64,000 bases of DNA from Pyrobaculum ferrireducens (GCF_000234805.1 NC_016645.1:2022391-2086390), one strand, 5' to 3'. Counted from the first letter of the stretch, positions 34,858-43,664 are shown. Program-made: numbers and translations. Notes: a model not told the origin generated them from the sequence alone.

Positions 34858-34962
34858 CAGCCGCGGCCCGCCCGAACGCCGTTTGACGAACTCTTGTTAA
34901 TAACATCGGCTGAAGGGTGTGGATGTGTAGTATTTTTTATACCCCTCCGATTCTCACCTGTG

Positions 34963-35010
34963 ATGTGTGGGAGACCTCGCCTGAGTTGTGAGGAGTTTGC
35001 CGAGTGCTGA
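34963..35010 (+). CDS. Possible 15-residue micro-ORF (copy 1 of duplicated peptide)
   Basis: ATG 34963 encodes MCGRPRLSCEEFAEC and stop. A TATA-like box (TTTTTTATACC, about 34932-34942) lies about 25 nt before it, as for real leaderless genes. The second copy at 38694 encodes MWRPRLSCEDFAEC, and the only mismatch within the shared 43 bp is a conservative Glu/Asp change. It may be a tiny peptide gene or just a fragment of a longer lost gene. Confidence 0.3.
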   Translation: MCGRPRLSCEEFAEC

Positions 35011-35012
35011 CG
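34970..35012 (+). repeat. 43-bp direct repeat, copy 1
   Basis: GGAGACCTCGCCTGAGTTGT... to GAGTGCTGACG, matched by 38698-38740 in the same orientation with one mismatch (G at 34994, C in the other copy). The two copies enclose a decayed type B gene and the whole type A copy 2 module. Confidence 0.9.
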
Positions 35013-35040
35013 GTCGCTACGCCTCTGTAAAGTTTTCCGG

Positions 35041-35525
35041 TTATGTACCACAGTGTATTGATAAGTGCCGGTAGTTGGCTCCAATCGGCACAACGGCCGC
35101 TTGCTGTGTGTCTTCTGGGATGTCGAAAATCGTCGAGAAGCAGGTGTAAGGTGCTTGAGGTTTGTGGTGAGTTTGTACAGCTAGAAGGCGGGCCGGTAGC
35201 TAAAGAGTCGAGACTTATTGAGTTCCGGCCTCGAGCTGAGGTTTCTTATACCCCCGCCACGGGGGCCGCTGTCCACCAGACCTACTCAGTCTGGTCTCTT
35301 CTCCTCTCGTCTCTTTGGGAGAAGGATAGTGAAACGAGCTACCTCGCCGCGTCCCCAGCCTCCTGCGATAAATGTTCTCAATGTTTGAAAGCCTTTGACA
35401 AGTCGATCCTCCCGTTGCACGTCTCTAGCCTTTTAATCGCCGTAGAAAATAAAGGCGCTGAGCGCCACGTACTACGTTGGAATTCTCGCGAGGCGGAGCT
35501 TTCCCGCTTATGCAAAACAACTCCC
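35041..35525 (-). pseudogene. Decayed type B large-protein gene
   Basis: Reverse-strand translation in pieces matches the first third of the 45859-47970 product. 35041-35145 encodes FSTIFDIPEDTQQAAVV (intact copy: VSTVFDVPDGTSQAAVV). One frame over, SYRPAF*LYKLT matches SYWAAFKLYRLT, and one frame over again, LEAGTQ*VSTL matches PEAGIQYVSTL. Further upstream the similarity weakens but continues (VQREDRLV against VLRNDTVV). At least two stops and two frameshifts are present, and the sequence breaks off at about 35041, 29 bp from the 43-bp repeat. It follows the type A copy 2 pair on the same strand. Confidence 0.75.
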
Positions 35526-35602
35526 TAGGTGGGCTTTAGGCAACGGCTTGCATTCCCAATACTACCAGCAACGGGAATACGATGTTCGGTATATCTACAA
35601 TC

Positions 35603-36109
35603 TTATAAGTTTTGCCTCTTCCTGAGGCGGGGGTAGATCTTGAGGAGTATGTAGTGAGCTGTGAGAGAGGAGACGCCGGCGCTTAAGACTTGGGCCCAGA
35701 AGACCTTTGGCATTGGCCAATAGAGGACAGCCCCCAGCCCCGCGGATAACACCAGCCACAAGGCCACGTGTAATGTGTCAAAAAATACTCCGTGTCTAAG
35801 GCCTAGGTATAGGGGCATTAGTAAAATGAAAAACAGCGTGGGGATAGCCGCCAGGGAAAGAGGTGGAAAGAGGTAGAAAGAGACGAAGAGAAGGACAACA
35901 ATTGCCGCCTCTAAAAGCCGCCTACGTAGTTGCGGTATGCCGCGGAAGAAAAAGATTAATCCCACGAGCATAAGGTACAAACCAGCTAGGAACACCCCAG
36001 CGCCGAGTGGGTAGAAACTGCCGTCGCTGGCTAAATAGGCTAAGAGTAGGGTCCAGGTGAAAGAGGCAAGAAAAAGTATTTTGGCCAATACAGTGCGGGG
36101 GATAGTCAC
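35603..36109 (-). CDS. Type A module, copy 2: small polytopic membrane partner
   Basis: 168 residues, about five hydrophobic helices and a basic tail (LLKIYPRLRKRQNL). Clearly homologous to the 29473-29952 product along its whole length. GTG 36109 starts 2 nt after the stop of the large protein gene, so the pair must be co-transcribed. Role unknown; the conserved pairing and membrane location suggest it acts with the secreted protein. Confidence 0.72.
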   Translation of the reverse strand: MTIPRTVLAKILFLASFTWTLLLAYLASDGSFYPLGAGVFLAGLYLMLVGLIFFFRGIPQLRRRLLEAAIVVLLFVSFYLFPPLSLAAIPTLFFILLMPLYLGLRHGVFFDTLHVALWLVLSAGLGAVLYWPMPKVFWAQVLSAGVSSLTAHYILLKIYPRLRKRQNL

Positions 36110-36111
36110 AA

Positions 36112-38217
36112 TTAGCTAATTATCACCTCTGATATCAAATTAGTCTGGCCGCGCCAACTCCATACTAATTGTGAACCCAGACTGTTGCTACTTAGCGATC
36201 TTGGTGGCAGGTACATATTTGTGTTTACGACATAATAAAATGGGGAGAGAATGCAACCCAGTACACTTGGCCTACCTTCTCTAAAATACCTCCATTCGGC
36301 ATACGCAGGACTAGTCGCTGGGACTGATGCACGCATTAGCCTCAGCACGACAGTTGACGGAATGGGATCAGCCCATCCTCTTATCCATCTTATTGTATAT
36401 ACTCCATTACTGCTAGTTATGGATACTTGGGGGGTGGCAGCGCTGATTACATCATACACTACCTTAACTCCAATTGATGCCATAGTCGCTCTATCGCCCT
36501 GTGCAAAGGTCAATAGCCAGTCTACTGCATCTAAAACCCTCCGCCCCATGGAGGACCACCAAGGCTCTTGTACAGAAGAACCGTCGTAATAAATGTAGGC
36601 CGCTTGGCTATCTACTGGCGCTGTTATCACCCACTCGGCGCCACAGATATGAAAACTGGGATCCATCTGGTTGTGAGCGAGGGATATCACAAGTTCACCG
36701 GTTCTAGCTCTTATTTCTGTTAGAATATTCACAGACGTGTTATTAATTGGGCCTAGTATTTGCAAGGTATTGTAGAGAAGTAGAGCTCCCCACTCTAAGT
36801 AGGGTAATCCGGTTCCGTAATCTATGTAGCGCGAGTGAAATGGCTCTAACCACCTGTCATATAGTATCTGGAGTCTGTTAGAAAAGCTAATAGTGACACT
36901 ACTTCCAAACGCCATGTAGACTACTGAAACAGAAATTCCACCACCTTGAGAAGTAGCTTTCGACATGGCAAAGTCTCTCGGCTTTATTTGGAGAGTTTTC
37001 GAAGGCACATTGTATCTACATTGATAATCTGTGTTAATTCCAGAAACTGGGCTTATAAGAGTTGACTCGTAATATACGCCGTTTATATAATATTCAACTA
37101 GTAGCATCGGGCAGTACTGCCAATGCCATGTTAAACTAACTGTGGACGGGGGGACGTATATGCTACTATAACTGGACCCTGTGGGGGTCGTCGCCAACCC
37201 ATCGTAGGCTACGTAGGGTCCATAGAGAACTCCCACCTTATACCTCCCAGAAGCGGTTATACTTGGCGTTGGGGCAGAAATCGCCTTTGATATGGCTATC
37301 TGGGCAAGGCTGTTGACAGTCTTTTTGTACCTCGTAGCTGTATATACTGAGATTGACGCCAGCTCTGCTCTACCGCTTACTTTTATCCTTAAGCCGATTT
37401 TATTGTCTTGAGGAAGATTGGTCTGTATATTCGTCCAGTAACTCCCATAATTGGGCAGAGCGAGTGACACCGAACTAATCAGGGCACATGTGTCCAAGTT
37501 GTAAAACTCCAATGTCACATATCCCCCAGTTACATAGCCCTCTACCTTAACCCCAACAGTGAAGTCCTGCACCTCAAACCCAACCCAGTGCATATTATTT
37601 AACCCACACCTCACGACTTCATTAGTTGGCGAGTCCACTGGCAGGTATACGCTGAAGGCACCGGCGACGGCCACTGGCTTGAAATAAAGGCTTCCAATGG
37701 GGTATATGGTCGTATAGGTGGACACAGCGTAGCTGGCTGTACCCGCATCGCCATTGGTTGCGCTGTTCTCTGGCCATTTCCTCGGCGGCATTGGCCGGCT
37801 TATCCGGCCTTTGCTAGGCGTCTTTATTTCCTCCCTTCCCAGCGCCTTCCAAGTGACTAGCGTGATGTTCCCCCGCCTCAAGTGATCTCTGCCCACGGCT
37901 AGTGTAATAGCTACTTTTTTGGTTCCGTTATCCACTTCTAAGACCCATTTCTCAAAGCCATGGGGAATCTGGGGGGGTCCGCGCACTTCTCTGGGAATGC
38001 GAAATATGTATCTTGACATGTTATAATATGGCATCGACACCCACTGGCCAGTGGCGACGAGATAAGTGTCGATAAACTGAGGCTGATATATGACGTACAC
38101 CGGCGCCCAGTCTGAGCCGTTCCACACGTACAAGTTAAAACCCTCGACGTCCGGTCCGCCGTCAACATAGACATCTACATATCCAGCCAACGTAAACGCC
38201 ACAACCAGAACCCCCAA
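36112..38217 (-). CDS. Type A module, copy 2: large secreted protein, 5' end frameshifted
   Basis: 701 residues from TTG 38217, homologous to the 27335-29473 product over its whole length (for example MPYYNMSRY, MHWVGFEVQ, HICGAEWVIT, AYAEWRYFRE). The visible signal peptide (MGVLVVAFTLAGY) is short. The matching promoter and ATGTTG start stand at 38234, but the 17 nt between are not a multiple of three; the homologous stretch in copy 1 is 36 nt against 38 here. A one-base loss (or two-base gain) around GTTTTGGGGG explains this. So the gene may be silent, phase-variable, or misread. The body of the ORF is open. Confidence 0.7.
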   Translation of the reverse strand: MGVLVVAFTLAGYVDVYVDGGPDVEGFNLYVWNGSDWAPVYVIYQPQFIDTYLVATGQWVSMPYYNMSRYIFRIPREVRGPPQIPHGFEKWVLEVDNGTKKVAITLAVGRDHLRRGNITLVTWKALGREEIKTPSKGRISRPMPPRKWPENSATNGDAGTASYAVSTYTTIYPIGSLYFKPVAVAGAFSVYLPVDSPTNEVVRCGLNNMHWVGFEVQDFTVGVKVEGYVTGGYVTLEFYNLDTCALISSVSLALPNYGSYWTNIQTNLPQDNKIGLRIKVSGRAELASISVYTATRYKKTVNSLAQIAISKAISAPTPSITASGRYKVGVLYGPYVAYDGLATTPTGSSYSSIYVPPSTVSLTWHWQYCPMLLVEYYINGVYYESTLISPVSGINTDYQCRYNVPSKTLQIKPRDFAMSKATSQGGGISVSVVYMAFGSSVTISFSNRLQILYDRWLEPFHSRYIDYGTGLPYLEWGALLLYNTLQILGPINNTSVNILTEIRARTGELVISLAHNQMDPSFHICGAEWVITAPVDSQAAYIYYDGSSVQEPWWSSMGRRVLDAVDWLLTFAQGDRATMASIGVKVVYDVISAATPQVSITSSNGVYTIRWIRGWADPIPSTVVLRLMRASVPATSPAYAEWRYFREGRPSVLGCILSPFYYVVNTNMYLPPRSLSSNSLGSQLVWSWRGQTNLISEVIIS

Positions 38218-38399
38218 AACAAGCCCCGCAACATATTTTAAAAAAAGAAGGTTTTATAAACATTATTGCTCGGAGCGTGGCGGAATTAGTGCGCAACAGC
38301 TTCGCTGGGCCTTCCGCTGGAGTCCACTGTCGCTGTGTGCAGAAGCCGCCTGAGCGCCTCCCGATCTGTTTAAGCATGCAATCGAAACGAAAGAGGGGA

Positions 38400-38720
38400 A
38401 GTGGTTAAGATAGCTGTTGATTTATCTCAACTGGGAGAACTCGCCGGGCCTTTCACGCTTTGTCTTGACGCCTAAGAGGCCGTTGCGGGCGCCATGGGGG
38501 CGTTCAACCGAATACGTATATTTGTAAAAGAGCTGTATATGGAAAGCAGAGCTCCACCTGTGCTGGATCGGCTTGACGCCGGGGGGCTGGCGCAGTTTTC
38601 GTGCCTATAAGCTCACGTGGCCAGCTTATTCTTCTGTTCAAGGCTATTGAGAAGGCCTAGAGACGCCGAGGTCGGCCGCGAGACTGACTACATATGTGGA
38701 GACCTCGCCTGAGTTGTGAG
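38400..38720 (+). pseudogene. Degenerate coding stretch of unknown family
   Basis: From about 38401 one frame reads VVKIAVDLSQLGELAGPF, TLCLDA, stop, then EAVAGAMGAFNRIRIFVKEL and ESRAPPVLDRLDAGGLAQF, stop. A later piece in another frame reads RRPRDAEVGRETDYICGDLA before a stop inside the 43-bp repeat. Base composition and residue mix look protein-like, but stops and frame changes show decay. I do not recognise the family; a Pyrobaculum multicopy paralogue is possible. Low confidence. Confidence 0.35.
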
Positions 38721-38738
38721 GACTTTGCCGAGTGCTGA
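38694..38738 (+). CDS. Possible 14-residue micro-ORF (copy 2 of duplicated peptide)
   Basis: ATG 38694 encodes MWRPRLSCEDFAEC and stop; compare copy 1 at 34963. No TATA-like box stands at the right distance here, so this copy may be unexpressed. The following permease ORF has an in-frame GTG inside this element. Confidence 0.2.
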   Translation: MWRPRLSCEDFAEC

Positions 38739-38740
38739 CG
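38698..38740 (+). repeat. 43-bp direct repeat, copy 2
   Basis: Same orientation as 34970-35012, one mismatch. It abuts the 5' end of an ABC permease gene that appears to have lost its first segment, which makes this a likely recombination junction. Confidence 0.9.
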
Positions 38741-38782
38741 TCTGTACTGCTTTTATACTTGTTCTGCCGGTGCGTCCATGGG

Positions 38783-40162
38783 GTGGCGTGGTCGGTGGCT
38801 CTGGCGTCTCTAGCTCTTTTGGCGACTTTTGGCAGGATGGCGGCGGCGCTGTTGGTGACTGTGGCTTTAGCTTACGCCATCGCCTACGCCATGTATAGGT
38901 CTAGGCGCGTGGAGTCGCTTATGCTTCCTGTGCTCGACGTTTTGCAGTCGGTGCCGATTCTTGGCTTCTTCCCGGTGGCTCTCTACGTCTTTGTCTACGT
39001 CTTCCCGCTGGCGGGGGCTGAGGTGGCGGCTGTCTTTCTGATCTTCACGTCCATGGCTTGGAATATAATTTTCAGCGTGTACCAGTCTTTTAAGACGCTT
39101 CCCAGGGAGTATCTGGAGATGGCCCGCCTCTACTTGAACGAGAGGCTTGAGCTGGGCCACGTCTTGGTGCCGGCGGCTCTGAGGGGGATTTACTACAACA
39201 TACCTATCTCGTGGGCAAACGCCTTCTTCTTCATAACGGCCTCCGAGGTCATCACCCTGGGCACCGAGGTTAAGCTGTTTGGCATTGGTAGCCTCGTGGT
39301 TGAGTCTTTCGACAGGGGGGACTACCAGACGGCGTATGTAGGCATAGCCCTGGGGGTGCTGGGCAACGTGGCGCTGTACCTAACCCTCTGGCGGAGGCTC
39401 ACCAGGGAGGTGCCTCAGCCCCCGGGCGCCGTCGCCGAGGCGCTGGGCGCCTGGCTCAAATACGGCTGGCACGTGGTGGCGGCGCTCGCCGCGGCGCTAC
39501 TCTTCGCCGCCGTGTACTACGGGGTGGGCGCGTCGCCCTCGCTCCCTCACCTCGCCGAGTTTCTACGCGGCGTCGCCGTGTCGGCGGCTGAGGTGCCTCT
39601 CACTCTGTTGAGAGTCCTCGCGGTGATGGCCCTCAGCGGGGCGGTGGGGCTCGCGGCGCTTTACATCGTGGTGAGGAACCCGAGCTGGGAGACCGCGGTC
39701 CTGCTGGCCGTTTCCCTGCTCTCCTCCATACCGGCTGTGTTTTTATACCCCCTCCTAGGCGCCTTAGTGAGGGGTGAGGCCCTCGCCGTTCTGCTACTCC
39801 TGCCGGGGGCTGTGGTGTACGCTGTGCTCAACACCGTGGCGGCGTGGCGAGACGTGCCGCAGGATCTTGCGAGGGCCTACGGAATAGGGGGCCGTGCCTA
39901 CCTGCTACACATCCTCATACCGGCGTCGTTGCCGTACCTAATCACCGGGCTCTTGACGACCTGGGGAGGGGCGTGGAACGCCTCCATCGTAGCCGAGCCG
40001 TTGGCGGGCGTGCACGGCTTGGGAAGCCTCATGGCTAAGGCGGCGGATCGAGGCGACATGCCGCTCCTCCTAGCCTCCGTCGCCGTTATGACCGGCGTCG
40101 TGGTGGCTGTGAATAAGTACCTGTGGAAAAGGCTCTACGAGGAGGCGGCAAGATGGCGCTGA
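38783..40162 (+). CDS. ABC transporter permease, two fused permease units (NitT/TauT type)
   Basis: About 459 residues from GTG 38783 (TATA-like GCTTTTATACTTG about 29 nt upstream; an in-frame GTG 38732 lies inside the repeat). Two binding-protein-dependent permease units in one chain: unit 1 has the EAA-type loop EYLEMARLYLNERLELGHVLVPAALRG, unit 2 DLARAYGIGGRAYLLHILIPASLP. The first unit begins abruptly at a helix, so the N-terminus may be shortened. Overlaps the ATPase gene by 10 nt. Likely uptake of sulfonate, nitrate, bicarbonate or a similar ion; no substrate-binding protein is next to it. Confidence 0.82.
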   Translation: MAWSVALASLALLATFGRMAAALLVTVALAYAIAYAMYRSRRVESLMLPVLDVLQSVPILGFFPVALYVFVYVFPLAGAEVAAVFLIFTSMAWNIIFSVYQSFKTLPREYLEMARLYLNERLELGHVLVPAALRGIYYNIPISWANAFFFITASEVITLGTEVKLFGIGSLVVESFDRGDYQTAYVGIALGVLGNVALYLTLWRRLTREVPQPPGAVAEALGAWLKYGWHVVAALAAALLFAAVYYGVGASPSLPHLAEFLRGVAVSAAEVPLTLLRVLAVMALSGAVGLAALYIVVRNPSWETAVLLAVSLLSSIPAVFLYPLLGALVRGEALAVLLLLPGAVVYAVLNTVAAWRDVPQDLARAYGIGGRAYLLHILIPASLPYLITGLLTTWGGAWNASIVAEPLAGVHGLGSLMAKAADRGDMPLLLASVAVMTGVVVAVNKYLWKRLYEEAARWR

Positions 40163-40887
40163 TAGAGGTGGACAGGGTGAAGAAGTTCTACGGGAGGGTT
40201 GAGGTATTCAACGGAATAAGTCTAAACGTCGAGACGGGCGAATTCGTGGCGTTGCTGGGGCCCTCTGGCTGTGGTAAATCTACCCTCTTGAGGATGATCG
40301 CCGGCTTAGAGCGGCCAGACGCCGGGGAGATTAGGTTCAGGGGGGAGCCCGTTAGGGGGCCGAGGAGAGAGATAGCGCTTATGTTTCAATCTCCCACTCT
40401 ACTTCCGTGGAAGTCTGCGCTTGACAACGTGGCTCTTCCCCTGGTGGCGAGGGGGATGGGGTGGAGAGAGGCTAGGGAGGCCGCGGCGCGGTTTCTCTCC
40501 TTCGTGGGGCTGTCCGGCTTCGAGGAGGCGTATCCGAAGCAACTATCCGGCGGGATGCAGCAGAGAGTTGCCTTGGCGAGGGCCTTGGCGGTGGAGCCCG
40601 AGGTCCTCCTGCTGGACGAGCCCTTCTCCGCCCTGGACCCGCTGACGGCGGAGAGCCTCAGGTCTGAGCTGGTAAAGATCTGGCACGAGAACCTCTCCAC
40701 GGTCCACACAGTGGTGATGGTGACCCACGCGGTGGACGAGGCTGTTTACATGGCTAATAGAATCGTTGTGCTGAGCGCCAGACCCGCCAAGGTGGTTGCC
40801 GACCTGCGCATCGACCTCCCATACTCCCGCAACAGGAAGAGCCATGAATTCCAGAAATACCTAGACCAAGTCTACTCATATATATAA
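40153..40887 (+). CDS. ABC transporter ATPase (NitT/TauT type)
   Basis: 244 residues from ATG 40153. Walker A GPSGCGKST, Q-loop FQSPTLLPWKSALDNV, signature LSGGMQQRVALARAL, Walker B VLLLDEPFSALD, and switch His in VTHAVDEA. The sequence around the Q-loop (LLPWKSALDNV) is the hallmark of the TauB/SsuB/NrtD group. Couples to the fused permease just upstream. It ends without the extra C-terminal AAA-associated domain; a stand-alone copy of that domain is encoded 2.7 kb away. Confidence 0.92.
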   Translation: MALIEVDRVKKFYGRVEVFNGISLNVETGEFVALLGPSGCGKSTLLRMIAGLERPDAGEIRFRGEPVRGPRREIALMFQSPTLLPWKSALDNVALPLVARGMGWREAREAAARFLSFVGLSGFEEAYPKQLSGGMQQRVALARALAVEPEVLLLDEPFSALDPLTAESLRSELVKIWHENLSTVHTVVMVTHAVDEAVYMANRIVVLSARPAKVVADLRIDLPYSRNRKSHEFQKYLDQVYSYI

Positions 40888-40963
40888 ATTTGTAATACGG
40901 TACCAAGAATAGGAAATGGGCTGTATCATATAGGAAATTTAAAAATATCTCATTCATTCACTT

Positions 40964-43090
40964 ATGCTGAAAAGACTCATTCCAGTTGTGGCGCTACTGT
41001 TGGCTACGTTACTTCAAGCCCAGCAGTTATCTGAAGTGTGTCTTCCAGTAGCGGCGCTTGGGCTCGCTGGGCACCCCTCGCACATGTTAGGTGCCATGTG
41101 GTGGAACGGCACAGAATGGCTGTCAACGCCTCTATACGTGGAGGCAAAGGCAATCACCATTATATACATAAACGAGCTGAATAAGACAAATCCCTCAGTT
41201 GGCCGCGCTGTGGTGCTCCCACCAGCTCTTGAGCCGGGCACCAAGCTGTGCATGTACCTACCCCATAGAAACGCCACACGACCGCCAGGAATAATGCCAG
41301 ATTTGGAGGGGATATACGCCTTGGTGCAAAGCGATGACCGCACCACCTACCACATCTTACTAGCAACGACAATTCCGGCGGCTTCGCCCGATAACTTAAC
41401 TAGCGCTAGGCTAAATGCTAAGGTATTACAAAGACAAGTACATAAACCTGCAGTCAGGCGGATAACCAATCAGCCGCAGTCGCCGACAGTCGGAGAGATA
41501 GAGCCTCTATACAATAGCTACTACGCGACTACGGCAACCTACGATTATATAGGCGCTTTCAAACTAAAACAAACCGACAAGTACTACAAATATCCGTGCT
41601 TTGCGTCATCGTCTGTCGGAGGGACGATTCAGCTTCCTCCAAATACCTACGCGGCTGAGGTGGTGATAACGGCGGCCTCCACTATTCCATCTACAACTTT
41701 GTTTGGAGCTACGCATAACGTGTGGATAAGAGAAACATATCAAGACGGGTCTTCCTACACGACGGGCTACTCTGTATACCTCTCCCCATCGGCGCCGTAT
41801 GCCACAATTTACCATGTTTTTAAAAGAGGAGGTGCCAAGACGGTAGAGATTAGCTTAGTAATCGCCGGCACACCACCAAACTATGAGTGTACTTTCGACG
41901 CCTTTGTGGTAATCTACGGGAGCGCATCAGGCTACTGGCAGAGGTTTCACGTAGTTTCATCTGACATAGCGACTGGCGCTTTAAACGTGCCGCCGAGGGT
42001 CCAGAGTGATGGGTATTACTTGGTGTTTCCAGGCTATACGGTTCCACCTGGCGTGGCGTATTCAACCACATATCTAATAGGCTCATTAACACTATGTGGT
42101 ACTAGTAAAAACTATATAGATATATACTGGGGTACTACCTATGCGACGAGGGTATATGGGCAGTCGGTCTCAAGCGGCTGTTGGAGATATACAATAAACA
42201 CGTGGATACCTCCATATGAAAACGCCAAGACGGGCGGATCCACCGACCCGATATTGGTAGGACCTATCGACGGTTATACTGCCACGGTATCCAACGCAAA
42301 GCTAGCGATATACGGACTCTACAGGCCAGAGCCTAATAGATACACTTCGTATCTATGGAGAGACGGCGTGTTGCCATGGCTATACGCGGTGTACACAACA
42401 CCCTTTTACGCCCAAAGAGTCGAGATCAAAATCTATGACAGAGGTCAAAACCCAAACACCGACAGTATGAGGCTTGCGGCGTATCTATCGCCATATCAAA
42501 ATGGCGCTCTATGTCCCGGAGAGGCTTTTAAGATAAAGCTGGCTTTAAACGGCGGCGGGACTCAACTACGAGGTGGCAACCCATCGCTATACGTACAAGG
42601 CGGTAGTACATATGATATTGCTTCGCAAATCCTAGGCTGGGTGACTCAGCTTTTCGCTACGATGGGGAAGATTTTGGAAAAGATTGGTAACTATCTCAGC
42701 TGGTTACTACTGGCTGATCCGACTGTGAACGCTATAACTGGAAACACATATGCCCAGGTCAGTAATGACTATAATTATCTCGTTGTTTCAGTTTATGTAA
42801 ATGTGTACGACACGGGGAAACCCATAGTGTTAACCATGCCCTTTGAATTGTCATTCCCGGGTAGTGGGGGAGACTACTCCATTAGCACTAAGGAGGTCTA
42901 TATGTGTGGTAGGCTAATATACAGCTATTCCTCATCTATACCAGTTGCTCAGTACTATAAGCCGGTTAGCTTCATAAACATGTACGCCACCCAGTATGTA
43001 GATGTCTATAGAACATTTACCTGTGGCAAACAAGAAGATTTGAGTAATGTACCTGCCAGTTTACAGTGTAATGTTAATAATTATAGATAA
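40964..43090 (+). CDS. Type B module, copy 1: large secreted protein
   Basis: 708 residues, unknown function. Signal peptide MLKRLIPVVALLLATLLQA, then CLPVAALGLAGHP, the type B N-terminal signature (C...GLAG.P). Later landmarks shared with the other type B proteins: AFKLKQTDKYY, VFPGYTVPPG, IYWGTTY, and IYGLYRPEPN. A hydrophobic/amphipathic helical stretch follows (about residues 545-580, ILGWVTQLFATMGKIL...NYLSWLLL). The end is VYRTFTCGKQED...LQCNVNNYR, a conserved Cys pair. TATA-like AATTTAAAAATATC before ATG 40964. Overlaps the partner gene by 20 nt. Expected outside the cell. Confidence 0.75.
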   Translation: MLKRLIPVVALLLATLLQAQQLSEVCLPVAALGLAGHPSHMLGAMWWNGTEWLSTPLYVEAKAITIIYINELNKTNPSVGRAVVLPPALEPGTKLCMYLPHRNATRPPGIMPDLEGIYALVQSDDRTTYHILLATTIPAASPDNLTSARLNAKVLQRQVHKPAVRRITNQPQSPTVGEIEPLYNSYYATTATYDYIGAFKLKQTDKYYKYPCFASSSVGGTIQLPPNTYAAEVVITAASTIPSTTLFGATHNVWIRETYQDGSSYTTGYSVYLSPSAPYATIYHVFKRGGAKTVEISLVIAGTPPNYECTFDAFVVIYGSASGYWQRFHVVSSDIATGALNVPPRVQSDGYYLVFPGYTVPPGVAYSTTYLIGSLTLCGTSKNYIDIYWGTTYATRVYGQSVSSGCWRYTINTWIPPYENAKTGGSTDPILVGPIDGYTATVSNAKLAIYGLYRPEPNRYTSYLWRDGVLPWLYAVYTTPFYAQRVEIKIYDRGQNPNTDSMRLAAYLSPYQNGALCPGEAFKIKLALNGGGTQLRGGNPSLYVQGGSTYDIASQILGWVTQLFATMGKILEKIGNYLSWLLLADPTVNAITGNTYAQVSNDYNYLVVSVYVNVYDTGKPIVLTMPFELSFPGSGGDYSISTKEVYMCGRLIYSYSSSIPVAQYYKPVSFINMYATQYVDVYRTFTCGKQEDLSNVPASLQCNVNNYR

Positions 43091-43664
43091 GTTAAGAAAT
43101 TTTGCTATTTATTCTCTGATTTATTCTTTATTTAATTATCTCGTCTACCACTTTGTCGGTGGGTCGTGGCGACTTGCCTTGTACTCTGTGGGGTTTTTCT
43201 CGTTCTACGCGACTTATTTTGACTCATTGGTGGGGAGGCCCCTCTGGATGGTTCTGTACTTCGTGATGTATTTAGTGGCGCATCTAGGCGTTTTCTACGG
43301 ATTTGCAAAGTCAACTGTCTACGTCGTGATGGTCATTATGTTACTTGGCCCGCTTCTCTACGGCAAGGGCCTCGGAAGACTGGCTTCTCAAGTGTTTTTC
43401 TGGGCTGGCGCTTTCGCAGGCGGTGTTGTAATAAACGCCGTGGGGCGGATATATCGCCTCGTGGTTCCTTATGCCTATGATACTCTTCCCACGGCGTTGC
43501 CGTCGCCGTTTGACATCCCGATATATCTACTTGGTTACCTCATCCTCTGGCATATTCACTGTGTTGCAAAGAGGTGGGGTGGATCTGTTGAGTGTCCGAG
43601 GTGGAGGTTAGGATCTGGCGACGCTACGCCGGGATTACCCACTCGCCGTCGTCTATCTCTATGA
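43071..43664 (+). CDS. Type B module, copy 1: small polytopic membrane partner
   Basis: 197 residues with about six hydrophobic helices. The last loop and helix read TALPSPFDIPIYLLGYLILW, then HIH, matching the other two type B partners (…D-x-P-x-Y-x-L…W…IH). ATG 43071 overlaps the large gene by 20 nt; an in-frame TTG/ATG upstream is less likely. The last 25 residues overlap the convergent regulator gene by 41 nt and are not like the other copies. Role inferred only from constant pairing. Confidence 0.7.
   Translation: MLIIIDKLRNFAIYSLIYSLFNYLVYHFVGGSWRLALYSVGFFSFYATYFDSLVGRPLWMVLYFVMYLVAHLGVFYGFAKSTVYVVMVIMLLGPLLYGKGLGRLASQVFFWAGAFAGGVVINAVGRIYRLVVPYAYDTLPTALPSPFDIPIYLLGYLILWHIHCVAKRWGGSVECPRWRLGSGDATPGLPTRRRLSL

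Noticed and set aside
35043-35528. Plus-strand ORF of 161 codons
   Set aside because: Antisense to the decayed type B gene; the matching antisense frame of intact type B copy 2 is similarly open, so its openness follows from the minus-strand sequence.
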